Shown: positions 26,568-35,884, counted from the stretch's first letter. The stretch is 38,723 bases of DNA from an uncultured Pseudomonadota bacterium (GCA_937920275.1 CALGVD010000072.1:1-38723), one strand, 5' to 3'. The notes: generated by a model from the sequence alone, not told the origin. Numbers and translations: made by a program.

Positions 26568-28111
26568 GCGGCGCGAAACCGGGATACGCCCATCCCGCCG
26601 AGCACCGCCTTGATCGCCGATCGACCGAACCCGGACAGTACGCTCGCGAGCAACACGGCCGCTGCCACAGACGCGACGACGATGAAGCCGGCGAGCACTA
26701 GATGCCACCAAGAGCCGATGTCGGCACGGTCGACGAGGCCCGTCAACACCAAGCACACCAAGAGCGATGCCACCAGCGGCAAAACCGTGCTGGCAAGCAG
26801 TTGCCGCCACGACGATCCGGGGAATGTCCTGAACTTTGTCCAAAGCATGGAGACCGCCACCCTCACCACGCTGGCCAACGCTAGTCCCAAGCCTGCAGCC
26901 ATGGGGCCCAATGCGAACATGGCCGCCACCGAGAAGACCACCGTAAGGACCGAGTAGAGCGTCGCGATGGCCGCCAACGTTCTGGTCTCACCCATCCCCA
27001 TCATGTAATAGGTGAAGACGGTAGATCCACAACCCACCAAGCCGCCGACGGTGAGCACCTGCAGCAATGCGGCACCGCCAGCTGCTGTCTCAGCACCGGC
27101 CCAAAGCCTCATCAACGGTTCGGCGAGGATGATGACGGGCGCAAGGACGACACCGCTGAGACTCGTCACAGCCCACGAGGCGAGAAGGAAAAACCTAAAG
27201 CGCTCCTGCGGCTCCTCCATGCTCTTTGAACCGAAACGCGGGAACAGCACCTCCGCAGCCTTCATGACTACCATGTAGGCCGCCTCCTGCAGGCGGTTCG
27301 CGGCATTGAACTGACCGATGACCGCGGGCGAAGCCAATGAAGCGAGCAGATATTTGTCCACCTGATTGCCTATGGTGCCGGTCACATGATAAACGGACTG
27401 CCATCGGCCAAATCCGAGCAAGGAACGGGCAGCCACCGCGAGGGAGCGGCGTCCGCTTCGGCTGTACGCCGCTGGATCGCGGACCATAAACCCGGAGAGT
27501 ATGCTGGTAAGAACGAACCCAGCTGACACGCCCAACAAGTAGCCGAGCGCATCGGGAAGAAGGTATACCGCTCCTAGCGTGCAGATGACGCTAAAAACCG
27601 CGGTTGCGATGCTCATCTTGGCGACTAACCGGAAGTCCTGCCGTGCGCTCGCCACCCCTTGCATCACCACCACGAGTTGCTGACAGAACCAGCCCGGGAC
27701 CGATGCGAGCACAAAGTTGGACCAGTCGGTTCTGGAGACACCGGACGAGTCGAGCCACTCGAGCACGAAGGGCCCGACCGCGACGAAGAACAGTGCCGCC
27801 AACGCCCCCCCCGCTGCACACAACGCCAGCGCGGATGACTGGAGGGCGTTGGCGGCACCCCCGGCGGCGAGCGCCGCGGATATCTCACGGGTAGCGGCTT
27901 GACCGATCACCGTACCGATCAGTGCAAGAGGAGCCCACACCGCAAGGACAAGGCCTGCGTACCCGAAAGCCGTCAATCCGATCTCCGCGATGACCAACGG
28001 GACCACCACGAACTGCGCCGCGATGGCCACGGTGAACGAGGCCACATTGCGGCGGGAGTTGACTGCCAGGTTCGATGCGGTCAAAGTTTTATCAGGAGGA
28101 GAACTGTTCAA
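26564..28111 (-). CDS. Wzx-like polysaccharide flippase
   Basis: 515 residues with about 12-14 hydrophobic segments over the whole length and a basic N-terminus (NSRRNVASF) typical of the MATE-like oligosaccharide flippase superfamily. It should move the undecaprenyl-linked repeat unit to the periplasmic face for the Wzy polymerase. The start is uncertain: the frame begins at a TTG (28111) that overlaps wbpE by 20 bp, another TTG is at 28084, and neither has a Shine-Dalgarno; coupling to wbpE translation is likely. It runs into the Kelch pseudogene with a 4-bp overlap. Sequence identity among Wzx proteins is low, so the call rests on topology and position. Confidence 0.85.
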   Translation of the reverse strand: MNSSPPDKTLTASNLAVNSRRNVASFTVAIAAQFVVVPLVIAEIGLTAFGYAGLVLAVWAPLALIGTVIGQAATREISAALAAGGAANALQSSALALCAAGGALAALFFVAVGPFVLEWLDSSGVSRTDWSNFVLASVPGWFCQQLVVVMQGVASARQDFRLVAKMSIATAVFSVICTLGAVYLLPDALGYLLGVSAGFVLTSILSGFMVRDPAAYSRSGRRSLAVAARSLLGFGRWQSVYHVTGTIGNQVDKYLLASLASPAVIGQFNAANRLQEAAYMVVMKAAEVLFPRFGSKSMEEPQERFRFFLLASWAVTSLSGVVLAPVIILAEPLMRLWAGAETAAGGAALLQVLTVGGLVGCGSTVFTYYMMGMGETRTLAAIATLYSVLTVVFSVAAMFALGPMAAGLGLALASVVRVAVSMLWTKFRTFPGSSWRQLLASTVLPLVASLLVCLVLTGLVDRADIGSWWHLVLAGFIVVASVAAAVLLASVLSGFGRSAIKAVLGGMGVSRFRAA

Positions 28112-29201
28112 TTGCGCCGACCACGACAGCGATCTGCTCCTCGGTCATCTCGGGGAATATGGGCAGCGACAATATCCTAGACTGGTTCGAGTGTGCGTTC
28201 GGGAAATCTGCGGTGACGTGCCCTAGACGCGAATAAGCCGGCAGGAACGGCAATGCGACCGGATAGTTCACCACCGTCTGAATCCCCCGCTCCGCCAAGA
28301 AGCAAGCCAACGCGTCCCTTCTTTCGTGTCGCAGCACATAAAGGTGGTAGACATGTTCACGGCCGGCCGCCACCTGTGGGACCGAGACCCCGGCGACACC
28401 GGCGAGACGCCGGTCGTACTCGGCTGCGATGGCCTGCCGGCGCCTGGTCCACTCCGCCAGATGGGGGAGCTTTACCGAGAGGATGGCAGCCTGGAGCCCA
28501 TCGAGACGGCTGTTGATACCCTCAATCTGGTGGTCACCCTTCCTTAGGCCACCGTGCCTCGCGATCATCGCCATTTGTTCCGCAAGGCCGGAATCGTTTG
28601 TGGTGAGTGCACCCGCGTCACCCATGGCACCGAGATTCTTCCCCGGGTAGAAAGAGTAGGACGCCGCGACACCGAAGGACCCCACCAACCGCCCGCGATA
28701 TCGGGCGAGATGCGCTTGCGCGCAGTCCTCCAAGACCCAGAGCTTATGCTTGCCGGCGATGGCCATGATGCGGTCCATCTCCGCGGGTTGCCCGTAGAGA
28801 TGTACCGGAATGATCCCAACCGTACGAGGCGTTATGAGCGACTCGATCCGGTCCGGGTCGATCGTGAAGGAATCCGCATCAGTGTCGCAGAAAACCACAC
28901 AACCGCCCGCCTGAGTGATCGTTTCCGTGGTGGATATCCAACTGTGCGCCGGCGCGATCACTTCATCGCCGGGCTTGATGCCAAGCGCACGCATGGCGAT
29001 ATAGAGGGAATCCGTGCCATTGGCACATGACACGCACTGGGCGGACCCCGTCGCCGCCGCGAACTCCCGCTCGAAGGTCTCCACGAATGGTCCGCGAATG
29101 AACGCCGATGTGCGGATGACTTCGTCGATGGCTGCGTCGATCGCAGGCCTGATCGATTGATACTGCAGGTTGAGGTCGGCGAACGGCACCGATGTATTCA
29201 T
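28092..29201 (-). CDS. wbpE: WbpE-like UDP-3-keto-sugar aminotransferase (DegT family)
   Basis: 369 residues, WbpE length. PLP lysine Lys188 in SFYPGKNLGAMGD, CANGTDSLYIAMRALG at 59-74, VLEDCAQAH at 156-164. WbpE transfers an amino group from glutamate to C3 of UDP-2-acetamido-3-keto-glucuronate. The gene follows the WbpB- and WbpD-like genes directly, the set for UDP-GlcNAc3NAcA. AAGGAG lies about 12-13 bases before ATG 29201, inside the end of wbpD, somewhat far. The specific substrate is inferred from this grouping; the family alone is broad. Confidence 0.85.
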   Translation of the reverse strand: MNTSVPFADLNLQYQSIRPAIDAAIDEVIRTSAFIRGPFVETFEREFAAATGSAQCVSCANGTDSLYIAMRALGIKPGDEVIAPAHSWISTTETITQAGGCVVFCDTDADSFTIDPDRIESLITPRTVGIIPVHLYGQPAEMDRIMAIAGKHKLWVLEDCAQAHLARYRGRLVGSFGVAASYSFYPGKNLGAMGDAGALTTNDSGLAEQMAMIARHGGLRKGDHQIEGINSRLDGLQAAILSVKLPHLAEWTRRRQAIAAEYDRRLAGVAGVSVPQVAAGREHVYHLYVLRHERRDALACFLAERGIQTVVNYPVALPFLPAYSRLGHVTADFPNAHSNQSRILSLPIFPEMTEEQIAVVVGAIEQFSS

Positions 29202-29208
29202 GTCTCTG

Positions 29209-29694
29209 TCAGACTCCTTTGTACACAGTACCGGCGAGGCGACGGATCATCCTCGCCGGGTTGCCGACGTAGATGCCGGGCGTGGTGATACTCTTGGTCA
29301 CCACCGCGCCGGCTCCGATGACGGTATCGTCGCAGATGGTGACCGGAAGTATCGTCGCATTGCTGCCTATGGAGACCCGGTCACCGACGCGGGTGCTTTC
29401 CCACAGGGACTTATCACCGCGCGCCGGTCCGCCCGTCGCGAACAGGTCGTTGACGAACATCACGCCGTGTCCTACGAAACAATCCCGACCGATGGTGACC
29501 AGTTCACAGACGAACGCATGAGACTGGATCTTGGTACCGCTGCCAATCTGTACGCCCTTCTGAACCTCTACGAACGGCCCGATGAAGGCGTCGTCGCCGA
29601 TTTCGCACCCGTAGAGGTTCACCGGCGATACGACCGTGACACCGACGCCGAACCGGACATCGACGACACCGACGGTCAGGATCTTCGCACTCAC
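29209..29694 (-). CDS. wbpD: WbpD/WlbB-like amino-sugar N-acetyltransferase
   Basis: 161 residues of hexapeptide repeats. Stretches like IGPFVEVQKGVQIGSGTKIQ, SHAFVCELVTIGRDCFVG and GVMFVNDLFATGG closely follow WbpD/WlbB, which acetylates the 3-amino group of UDP-GlcNAc3NA with acetyl-CoA; the conserved asparagine of that group is in FVNDL. Shorter than P. aeruginosa WbpD (about 190) but within the range of homologues. Start is GTG at 29694 overlapping the dehydrogenase stop (GTGA). Confidence 0.88.
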   Translation of the reverse strand: MSAKILTVGVVDVRFGVGVTVVSPVNLYGCEIGDDAFIGPFVEVQKGVQIGSGTKIQSHAFVCELVTIGRDCFVGHGVMFVNDLFATGGPARGDKSLWESTRVGDRVSIGSNATILPVTICDDTVIGAGAVVTKSITTPGIYVGNPARMIRRLAGTVYKGV

Positions 29695-30752
29695 CGACGC
29701 CCCCCTAGCCGGCTGTGGACGGACTTGTCGGGCAGGGACACCACGCGCCCTGTCTCAATCGATTCATAAATGGCGTTGATGAGTTCCAAACTCTTCCGAC
29801 CGGCTGCGCCATCCACTAAGTTGGGCCCATCGTTGGCGATGCAATCGACGACATGCTCATAGTAGGCCTGGTGTCCGAAGCCGTATACATTCGGCGGGTT
29901 GACCGAGAACCGCTCCATTACGCCCTCGTCGTCGGGCTGTTGCTCGACAAAACTCCAGACCTTCATCTTGTTAACCGCAAAGCCGGCGATCTCGACGCTG
30001 CCGCCCTCGCCCAAGACTGAGATGGAACCCTCCAAGTCCCTCGGACGCGTCGCAGTAGTTGCCTCGATGACACCCAACGCTCCGTTGCGGAACCTGAGTG
30101 TCGCCACAGCCGTGTCCTCGGCTTCAATCTTTGCAAGCGCCGTCGCGCTGCGCGCGAACACGCTCTCAACATCCCCCATCATCCATCCGAGCATATCGAG
30201 ATGATGGCTCGCCTGGTTCGTTAGAACGCCGCCGTCCAGGGCCCAAGTGCCGCGCCACGAGGCCTGATCGTAATAATCCTGAGTCCGACACCAACGGACC
30301 CGCACCGTGCCCAGAACCAAGCGCCCGAACCGCCCATCATCGAGCGCCTCGCGGAGCTTGACCACGGGCACGTTGAAGCGGTTCTGTTTGACGACGAAGA
30401 GCCGTCCGCCACTCTTGTTGCACGCGTCTATCATCGCGTCTGCATCAGCCAATGTCAGGGCCATCGGCTTCTCGACGATGATGTGCTTGCCGTACTCGGC
30501 CAGCGCGATCACATCACGGGCGTGATTGCCGCTTTCCGTCAGGACGACCGCCACGTCGACGGACTCGTGGCGCATCATGTTGTTCATGTCGGAGTAGAAC
30601 GGGACACCGAACTGCTCACCGATCGTCTTCGACCTATCCGGGACACTGTCGCAGACCGCCACGAGGCGAGCCCCGCTGATGACACCCCTGCCAAGCAGCT
30701 CAGAATGCCGCTTGGCGATACGACCACATCCAACTAACGCGAATCGAAGCAT
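29691..30752 (-). CDS. wbpB: WbpB/WlbA-like UDP-GlcNAcA 3-dehydrogenase
   Basis: 353 residues, Gfo/Idh/MocA family. NAD-binding ALVGCGRIAKRHSE at 5-18, Glu-Lys-Pro motif at 94-96 (IIVEKPMALT), and a C-terminal stretch WALDGGVLTNQASHHLDMLGW with the catalytic-type His/Asp. WbpB oxidises C3 of UDP-2-acetamido-glucuronate to the ketone used by WbpE. Starts at ATG 30752 after a 147-bp gap with only a weak GAGG far upstream. The C6-oxidising dehydrogenase WbpA, which would supply the substrate, is not in the window. Confidence 0.88.
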   Translation of the reverse strand: MLRFALVGCGRIAKRHSELLGRGVISGARLVAVCDSVPDRSKTIGEQFGVPFYSDMNNMMRHESVDVAVVLTESGNHARDVIALAEYGKHIIVEKPMALTLADADAMIDACNKSGGRLFVVKQNRFNVPVVKLREALDDGRFGRLVLGTVRVRWCRTQDYYDQASWRGTWALDGGVLTNQASHHLDMLGWMMGDVESVFARSATALAKIEAEDTAVATLRFRNGALGVIEATTATRPRDLEGSISVLGEGGSVEIAGFAVNKMKVWSFVEQQPDDEGVMERFSVNPPNVYGFGHQAYYEHVVDCIANDGPNLVDGAAGRKSLELINAIYESIETGRVVSLPDKSVHSRLGGRR

Positions 30753-30899
30753 GATCGACCAGATCCCTCAGTTAGAACGTTCGCCATCGACTGTCGAGGC
30801 TACTAAGAATGGACCGCGCGACACCGTACCCTGCTGGTAGGACATCCGCAGGCGTTGCATCCGCGTAGTTTGGGGCGCTTCCCCGGACAGGGCAAGCGA

Positions 30900-31991
30900 T
30901 CACAGCGACGCAACGATGCGCTGGAAGGCCTGCCACTGCGCAGCCTTGTCGTATCTCTCCCTCACCATCCGCGCACCGCGGAGCGCCACTTCCCGTCCGC
31001 CATCAGGGGACGAGAGTACCTCCTCGATCACCCGGACCGCATCAAAGGCATCGGTGTAGGTGAACATGGTTCGGCCATCCGCCATCCCCTCGGGATAGTT
31101 GCCCGAGTCGCTCACCATCACGGCGCCGCATCCCATGGTCTCGAAGCAGCGCATGTTGCCCCGGTCCGAACCCGCCATGTCCACCGCACCGTTGAGCACT
31201 ATGCGCGCACGGCCCAACTGCTCGTATAGTTCTAGTCCGAAGACCGGCCGGCCCGCGACCGCCCGAATCACCGAAGGACGCCGGTGCTCCGAGAGGGGGG
31301 GAAGGAGTCCCAGCGGCGATTCAGCGAGCCGAGTCAGGCGGGAGCAATCCAGATGGAACGCCACCCGATAGCGCCCCGCCAGCCTCGCAACCGCCTCCAG
31401 CACGAACGCCCGTCGCCGGTGATGGCGGCTGTAACCACCGACGAAGACGACATCGATCGGCCGAGCCGGGTTGTCGCAGAACCGGTCGGTCACCGGATCG
31501 TAGCCAGGCGACAGGTAGTCGGCACGCCATCCCTTCGCCTCGTATCCGCGGATGATTGCAGGGAAGTTGCAGACCACGACGTCGTAACCGCCGAGGTCCG
31601 CCTCACCCGACGGGGCCGCACGCCAGGCCACCGAGTGCTTCACACACCCCGGCAGCCGACGCAGGAAGTTCCTTCCATGACGCAACGGATCGAGGTTGAA
31701 GAACACCTCCGTCCGATGCTGCTCGATCTGGGAAAGGAGGATCTCGTCAAGGCCCCCTCTCGTCGAGAGCCCGTTCTCGCTAGCCCACCGCGACTGCAGT
31801 TCAGGGTCATCACCGTTGGTGAAGAAGGCGTCCTCCCGTCGGTCCACGATCGGCTGCAGGTGATGACATGCGCCGAACCTATCGGCCAAAAAGACGTCGA
31901 GCGCCTCAGAGAACGAGGTGCTGCCCTTGGTCAATTCCCTGAGTCGTGGCAGGTAGGCGGGGTAGATGCCAGCGTTCTGGAAGAGACGCAT
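30900..31991 (-). CDS. Glycosyltransferase, GT-B fold (CgeB/GT4-like)
   Basis: 363 residues. C-terminal block RGNMRCFETMGCGAVMVSD is the donor-binding stretch of GT4/CgeB-like transferases; before it IDVVFVGGYSRHHRRR begins the second Rossmann-like domain. The N-terminal half (about 1-160) is divergent, as usual for this group. It lies between wzy and wbpB, so it may transfer the diamino-uronic acid sugar; this is inference from order. ATG 31991 is 5 bp after the wzy stop without a clear Shine-Dalgarno. Confidence 0.75.
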   Translation of the reverse strand: MRLFQNAGIYPAYLPRLRELTKGSTSFSEALDVFLADRFGACHHLQPIVDRREDAFFTNGDDPELQSRWASENGLSTRGGLDEILLSQIEQHRTEVFFNLDPLRHGRNFLRRLPGCVKHSVAWRAAPSGEADLGGYDVVVCNFPAIIRGYEAKGWRADYLSPGYDPVTDRFCDNPARPIDVVFVGGYSRHHRRRAFVLEAVARLAGRYRVAFHLDCSRLTRLAESPLGLLPPLSEHRRPSVIRAVAGRPVFGLELYEQLGRARIVLNGAVDMAGSDRGNMRCFETMGCGAVMVSDSGNYPEGMADGRTMFTYTDAFDAVRVIEEVLSSPDGGREVALRGARMVRERYDKAAQWQAFQRIVASL

Positions 31992-31996
31992 GGAGA

Positions 31997-33202
31997 TCAG
32001 ACCGTCCCGCCTTGACGGATCGCGGGTGCCTGACCCAACGGCACCATGGCGGGCACGCGCGCTGTGGCGGCGAGGTGCGCCACCAACAGCGTGGTGACGG
32101 CCCAGAAAGCGGAATTGCCCCAGATCGCACCGGACAACTGCGCACCCACAAAGTACTGCGCGAACAACATTGGGAGCAGCAGCTTCCTGTCGGCAGCCAG
32201 ACGGAACGCTGCACGGAAGGATTTCGCAAGCAGCGCGAACAGCAGCAGCAAACCCAACACCCCCAGCGCCATCGCCGTCTCAATGAACAGGTTGTGCGGA
32301 TAAGTGAAGTCGACCGGCTCCACGAAGGCGCTCCCCCATACTGGGCTTGACAGGAATGCGGATACCGCACTGCCCTGTAACAACAACCGCTCCACCGAGG
32401 ACGCGTCATCCTCCACATCGACAAACCGCCGCCACAAAGCTGTCTCAGGGTCTATCAATAGTACCAATGACGCGACGACGAGCGCCAGGATCCAGCGCCA
32501 ACGCCGCGTGGCGACCGCATACACCATCGTTGCAGCCACCATGCCCAACACAGGCCCGCGCGCCGCTGCGAGCCCCAAAACCGTCAGGGCGACCACCACA
32601 CCCGCAAACATCAGCGGGAGGTCTCGCCAGCGCAATCTCGGCTGCGTCAGGCTCAACGCCGCGATCAACGTTGTGACCGCAGCATGTCCGATGCTGATTG
32701 GATTGAGCGCCTCGAATGACAGACGGCCGGTCGCCTCGGTCAGAGACCTGCTTTGACCGATGCCGAACGTGTGCATCAGGAGCACCGCGAGGCAGATGGC
32801 AGCGCCGAAAGTGAACATCAGGCGCCCCACGGCTGCATGATCGATCTGATGTGCACACTTCCAGAGTGCGAAACAGGGGATAACAACGGTCACGAAGAAG
32901 AAAAGTATGGCCGCCGACGCGCCCGGAACGGACATCACCGCCGCATCCCAGATCAATCTGCCGAGGTAGAAAAGCGTGAAAACGCCCAACATGAAGGTCC
33001 GCGACGGCTCCAGGCGGCTCCGGCTTGTGACGAGGACCCAGCCGGCCAGCAGAAGCACCGCCACACGGAGCGGAATAGAAGCGGTATGGCTGTCCCAGTC
33101 GAATGCCGAAGCCACGAGCCCAGCCGCCGGGTAGCCGATGATCACCAAAATCAAAAGCCAGTGCGCTGCGGCCCTTGGAGGCGCAACGGCAAGGTGCGTC
33201 AC
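31997..33202 (-). CDS. Wzy-like O-antigen polymerase / O-antigen ligase-family membrane protein
   Basis: 401 residues, with about ten to twelve membrane segments. A long periplasmic-type loop contains TYPHNLFIETAMALGVLG, the Wzy_C/WaaL-family block with the conserved His-Asn. Members either polymerise Wzx-flipped repeat units or ligate them to lipid A core; the position inside the repeat-unit locus and the presence of one such gene favour polymerase. Start GTG 33202 overlaps the wbpG stop (GTGA). Confidence 0.8.
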   Translation of the reverse strand: MTHLAVAPPRAAAHWLLILVIIGYPAAGLVASAFDWDSHTASIPLRVAVLLLAGWVLVTSRSRLEPSRTFMLGVFTLFYLGRLIWDAAVMSVPGASAAILFFFVTVVIPCFALWKCAHQIDHAAVGRLMFTFGAAICLAVLLMHTFGIGQSRSLTEATGRLSFEALNPISIGHAAVTTLIAALSLTQPRLRWRDLPLMFAGVVVALTVLGLAAARGPVLGMVAATMVYAVATRRWRWILALVVASLVLLIDPETALWRRFVDVEDDASSVERLLLQGSAVSAFLSSPVWGSAFVEPVDFTYPHNLFIETAMALGVLGLLLLFALLAKSFRAAFRLAADRKLLLPMLFAQYFVGAQLSGAIWGNSAFWAVTTLLVAHLAATARVPAMVPLGQAPAIRQGGTV

Positions 33203-34356
33203 CGACGCGCCTCATCGGACGGCGAGATGCCGACGATGCCACGGACGATACGCTTGATTCCATGAAGCGCATGGATGAAACGCATCTGATTGGGGTAATC
33301 GCGATGGTCGACCGCAGGCGCGGCGATAAGGGTCTCGAGCTCCGCAGGCTTCAGACCCAATTTCTTTACCACGAAGCGGATGTCCCGACGCGCCTGTTCG
33401 GGCGACAGCGGCGGCGAACGCAACTCCGTCAGCGCGTCCTCGCGGCTGAGCTGCCCCGACACAATGAGGCTTGAAAGATGCAAACGTCTCTTGTCGTAGC
33501 CAAATTTACGGGGCAGGTAGACGTCTTGATAGAACTTCGTGAACCGCGACTCGCTGTGATTCGCCCCGTAGTCGCGCCATCCGTACGCGCGACGCAGCGT
33601 ATCCACAGCGCCGTCCTTGTTGTACGCCAGATAGTTGAGCGGCCTGTGTACGGTCAACCTCTTGCGCACGCGCGTCAACCACAAGAACTCGTAGAAGGGC
33701 ATCACCGAGTAGCTAGCGAGCCCCACCTTCCCGAACCTGCGGTGTATGCCGCGTAGATGAACGTCGTCGCTATAGGGGAACCCAAAGGACGGCGCCACCA
33801 CGCTTTCCGTCGAATAGTTCACGCCGCTCAGAAAATGGCGGATGCCGAACTTCTCGGCGGTTCTGTAGAGCGTGGTGAAGAAGACATGGTCTTGCGGAAT
33901 GTCCTGATTAAGTACCGACGCCCGCAGGAACGAGACCTGCAGGTCGCGCATCTCTTTCCACTCAACCACGTAGGTGTAGAGATCGAGATCGAGACCGCGG
34001 ACCAGCGACTCGATATTGCGGACGGCAGGCTCGGAGTTCCATCCACCGTCGACATGGACGGCAAGAACTCGCAACCCAAGCTCACGAACGGCGATGTGAG
34101 CGAGATAGGCGCTATCAATGCCTCCGCTAAGCCCGATCATGGCATCGTAGGGTTTGCCGGCGCCCGCCGCGCGCAGACGCTCCACCATCGCCTCCGTTCG
34201 GCGCCGGCCCTCCGGTCCCGGCCACCACTCGTGTGGACCTCGCGCCAGCGCGTCGCGGCAGCAACTGCATTGCCCAAACTCGTCGAAAACGATCCCCTCC
34301 ACGCTGTCGTCCATCGCGCAGAAGGAGCAAACACGGATTGTCTTGCCCTCGCTCAT
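33199..34356 (-). CDS. wbpG: WbpG-like N-acetyl sugar amidotransferase
   Basis: 385 residues. ATP-pyrophosphatase PP-loop SGGIDS at 77-82, preceded by a cysteine-rich N-terminal knuckle (Cys10, Cys13, Cys30, Cys33). In P. aeruginosa WbpG, with the HisH2/HisF2 ammonia source, turns the 3-acetamido group of a diamino-uronic acid into an acetamidino group; PseA/LegX-type relatives act on nonulosonic acid precursors. Here it directly follows hisH2 and hisF2 with 4-bp overlaps and lies in the same strand as wbpB-D-E. The substrate is inferred from this set. Confidence 0.9.
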   Translation of the reverse strand: MSEGKTIRVCSFCAMDDSVEGIVFDEFGQCSCCRDALARGPHEWWPGPEGRRRTEAMVERLRAAGAGKPYDAMIGLSGGIDSAYLAHIAVRELGLRVLAVHVDGGWNSEPAVRNIESLVRGLDLDLYTYVVEWKEMRDLQVSFLRASVLNQDIPQDHVFFTTLYRTAEKFGIRHFLSGVNYSTESVVAPSFGFPYSDDVHLRGIHRRFGKVGLASYSVMPFYEFLWLTRVRKRLTVHRPLNYLAYNKDGAVDTLRRAYGWRDYGANHSESRFTKFYQDVYLPRKFGYDKRRLHLSSLIVSGQLSREDALTELRSPPLSPEQARRDIRFVVKKLGLKPAELETLIAAPAVDHRDYPNQMRFIHALHGIKRIVRGIVGISPSDEARR

Positions 34357-35126
34357 GAGGTAGCGGCCTCCGACCTGACCATCGCATCATCCACTTCCCG
34401 GCGGGATGGATAGGTGACCAGTACCGCTCGGAGACGTCCGATGAAGCTGAAGGTGCTGCCCGAAGCCACAGCCGAGGCCCCGGCCCACAGACCGTCCGCG
34501 AGGTGCGAAACCTCGCCGGCACCGCCTAGGGCGACGACCGGGATTTCGAGCGCCCTCGACACGCCGTGAATCACCTCGAGATCCATTCCCGAGCGCATCC
34601 CATCACGATCGACAGACTGCAAGATGATCTCTCCGGCTCCTGCGGCCTGCGCGTCGAGGGCATGGGCCAGCGGATGAATCCGATGCCGCTGCCGACCCGA
34701 TCCTGTGACGCAGTGGGCACTGTCACCGCCTCCCACCACATCAATGCACACGACCACCGCCTGGCTCCCGAAGACTTCGCTAACCGAGCTGACTACTTTG
34801 GGCTCAAGTCCGGCTTGCCCCAAAACGAACTTTTCGACCCCGAGACGGTTCAATTCCTCACAATCGGCTACAGACCGGATGCCGCCGCCGTAGGACAGGG
34901 GCATGAAGCACTCGCTAGCGAGCTCCTTCATGAATCCGAAATCCGGCCGTCGGCCTTCCGGCCCGGCATCGATATCGAGAATCGCTATCTCGTCGACCTC
35001 CTTCTCGTTAAATAGACGAACGACGTTGAAGGGGTCGCCAATGTAGGTACGGGCGCCGAAACGTTCCGTCTTCACTAGGCGACGGGCCCGGTCGAGCAGC
35101 AACACGGGGATGAGACGCTTCCTCAT
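34353..35126 (-). CDS. hisF2: HisF2-like (imidazole glycerol phosphate synthase cyclase-subunit paralogue)
   Basis: 257 residues, TIM barrel. LIPVLLLDRARRLVKT holds Asp12 (equivalent of HisF Asp11), and CIDVVGG holds Asp129 (equivalent of Asp130); SYGGGIRSV and LQSVDRDGM are family phosphate loops. With no other histidine genes and with wbpG beside it, it should act as the ammonia channel/partner of HisH2 rather than in histidine synthesis. The ATG at 35126 overlaps the hisH2 stop (ATGA); the longer upstream reading is ignored. Confidence 0.9.
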   Translation of the reverse strand: MRKRLIPVLLLDRARRLVKTERFGARTYIGDPFNVVRLFNEKEVDEIAILDIDAGPEGRRPDFGFMKELASECFMPLSYGGGIRSVADCEELNRLGVEKFVLGQAGLEPKVVSSVSEVFGSQAVVVCIDVVGGGDSAHCVTGSGRQRHRIHPLAHALDAQAAGAGEIILQSVDRDGMRSGMDLEVIHGVSRALEIPVVALGGAGEVSHLADGLWAGASAVASGSTFSFIGRLRAVLVTYPSRREVDDAMVRSEAATS

Positions 35127-35791
35127 GGCTGGGTCACGCCACCCTGCGAGCGGGCCCAAGCTTCAAGCAACCTCATACCGAACCGGTGGCTCTTCTCGGG
35201 ATGGAACTGGACACCGGCGATGTGCCCACGCTGCACGGCGCAACAAAGGGTTCGCCCGTACTCGAAGGTGGCGGCGATGTCGGATGCCTCCTCGCAGATC
35301 ATGTGATAACTGTGGTCGAAATAGAAGCGCTCGGGCTCGTCCGCCGTGTCGGTGGGGATGAACAGGGACTGCACCCCGGCGGGACGCACATCGGACCAGC
35401 CGATATGCGGGACCTTCAGTGCGCTGGATGGCGGCACCTCAATACGCAACACGTCGGCCGCGATCCAGCCGAGCCCAGCGAGTTGGCCTTCCGCGCTACG
35501 ACGGGCCAGCAATTGCATCCCCAGGCAGACCCCAAGCACCGGGGTGCCACGCGCAATCACCGCTTCATTCAGTGACCCTATAAGCCCACGATCCATTAGG
35601 GTTCGCATGGCACGGTCGAAGGCACCGATCCCTGGCAGCACCAATCGGGAGGCCGCCAAGATACCGCGCTCGTCGGAGACCGCTACCGCCTCGATGCCCA
35701 GATGGTCGAACATGTTGAGGAGAGCGCCGATGTTCCCCACCCCATAGTCGACCACGGAGACCTCCGGCTGGACTTCAGACAGCGCCTGCAA
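35123..35791 (-). CDS. hisH2: HisH2-like glutaminase
   Basis: 222 residues, class I glutamine amidotransferase. Catalytic triad visible: Cys89 (GVCLGMQ), His197 and Glu199 (QFHPEKS); the N-terminal VDYGVGNIGALLN is typical of HisH. It should release ammonia from glutamine for WbpG through HisF2. The start is TTG at 35791: AGGAG (complement of 35798-35802) lies six bases upstream and no ATG or GTG fits. It is the first gene of the long leftward cluster, after 1.2 kb without genes. Confidence 0.9.
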   Translation of the reverse strand: MQALSEVQPEVSVVDYGVGNIGALLNMFDHLGIEAVAVSDERGILAASRLVLPGIGAFDRAMRTLMDRGLIGSLNEAVIARGTPVLGVCLGMQLLARRSAEGQLAGLGWIAADVLRIEVPPSSALKVPHIGWSDVRPAGVQSLFIPTDTADEPERFYFDHSYHMICEEASDIAATFEYGRTLCCAVQRGHIAGVQFHPEKSHRFGMRLLEAWARSQGGVTQP

Positions 35792-35855
35792 AAGCTACTC
35801 CTAAATTGATAATGCGCCCCCGACAAGCCGAGGCCGGACGTTTGCTTGGCACCCT

Positions 35856-35884
35856 GCCCCTCCCCAGGGGCCAGATGCCTTTTT
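35856..35884. other. Small G/C hairpin in the hisH2 leader
   Basis: GCCCCT (35856-35861), CCCC, AGGGGC (35866-35871): a 6-bp stem with a 4-nt loop. On the plus strand five T follow eight bases later, too far for a standard terminator; on the minus strand, the leader of hisH2, no T run follows. It may be a leader structure or chance. Confidence 0.3.

Noticed and set aside
34353-35791. hisH/hisF as histidine biosynthesis genes
   Set aside because: No other his genes are present, and both overlap wbpG in a polysaccharide cluster, the known context of the hisH2/hisF2 paralogues.
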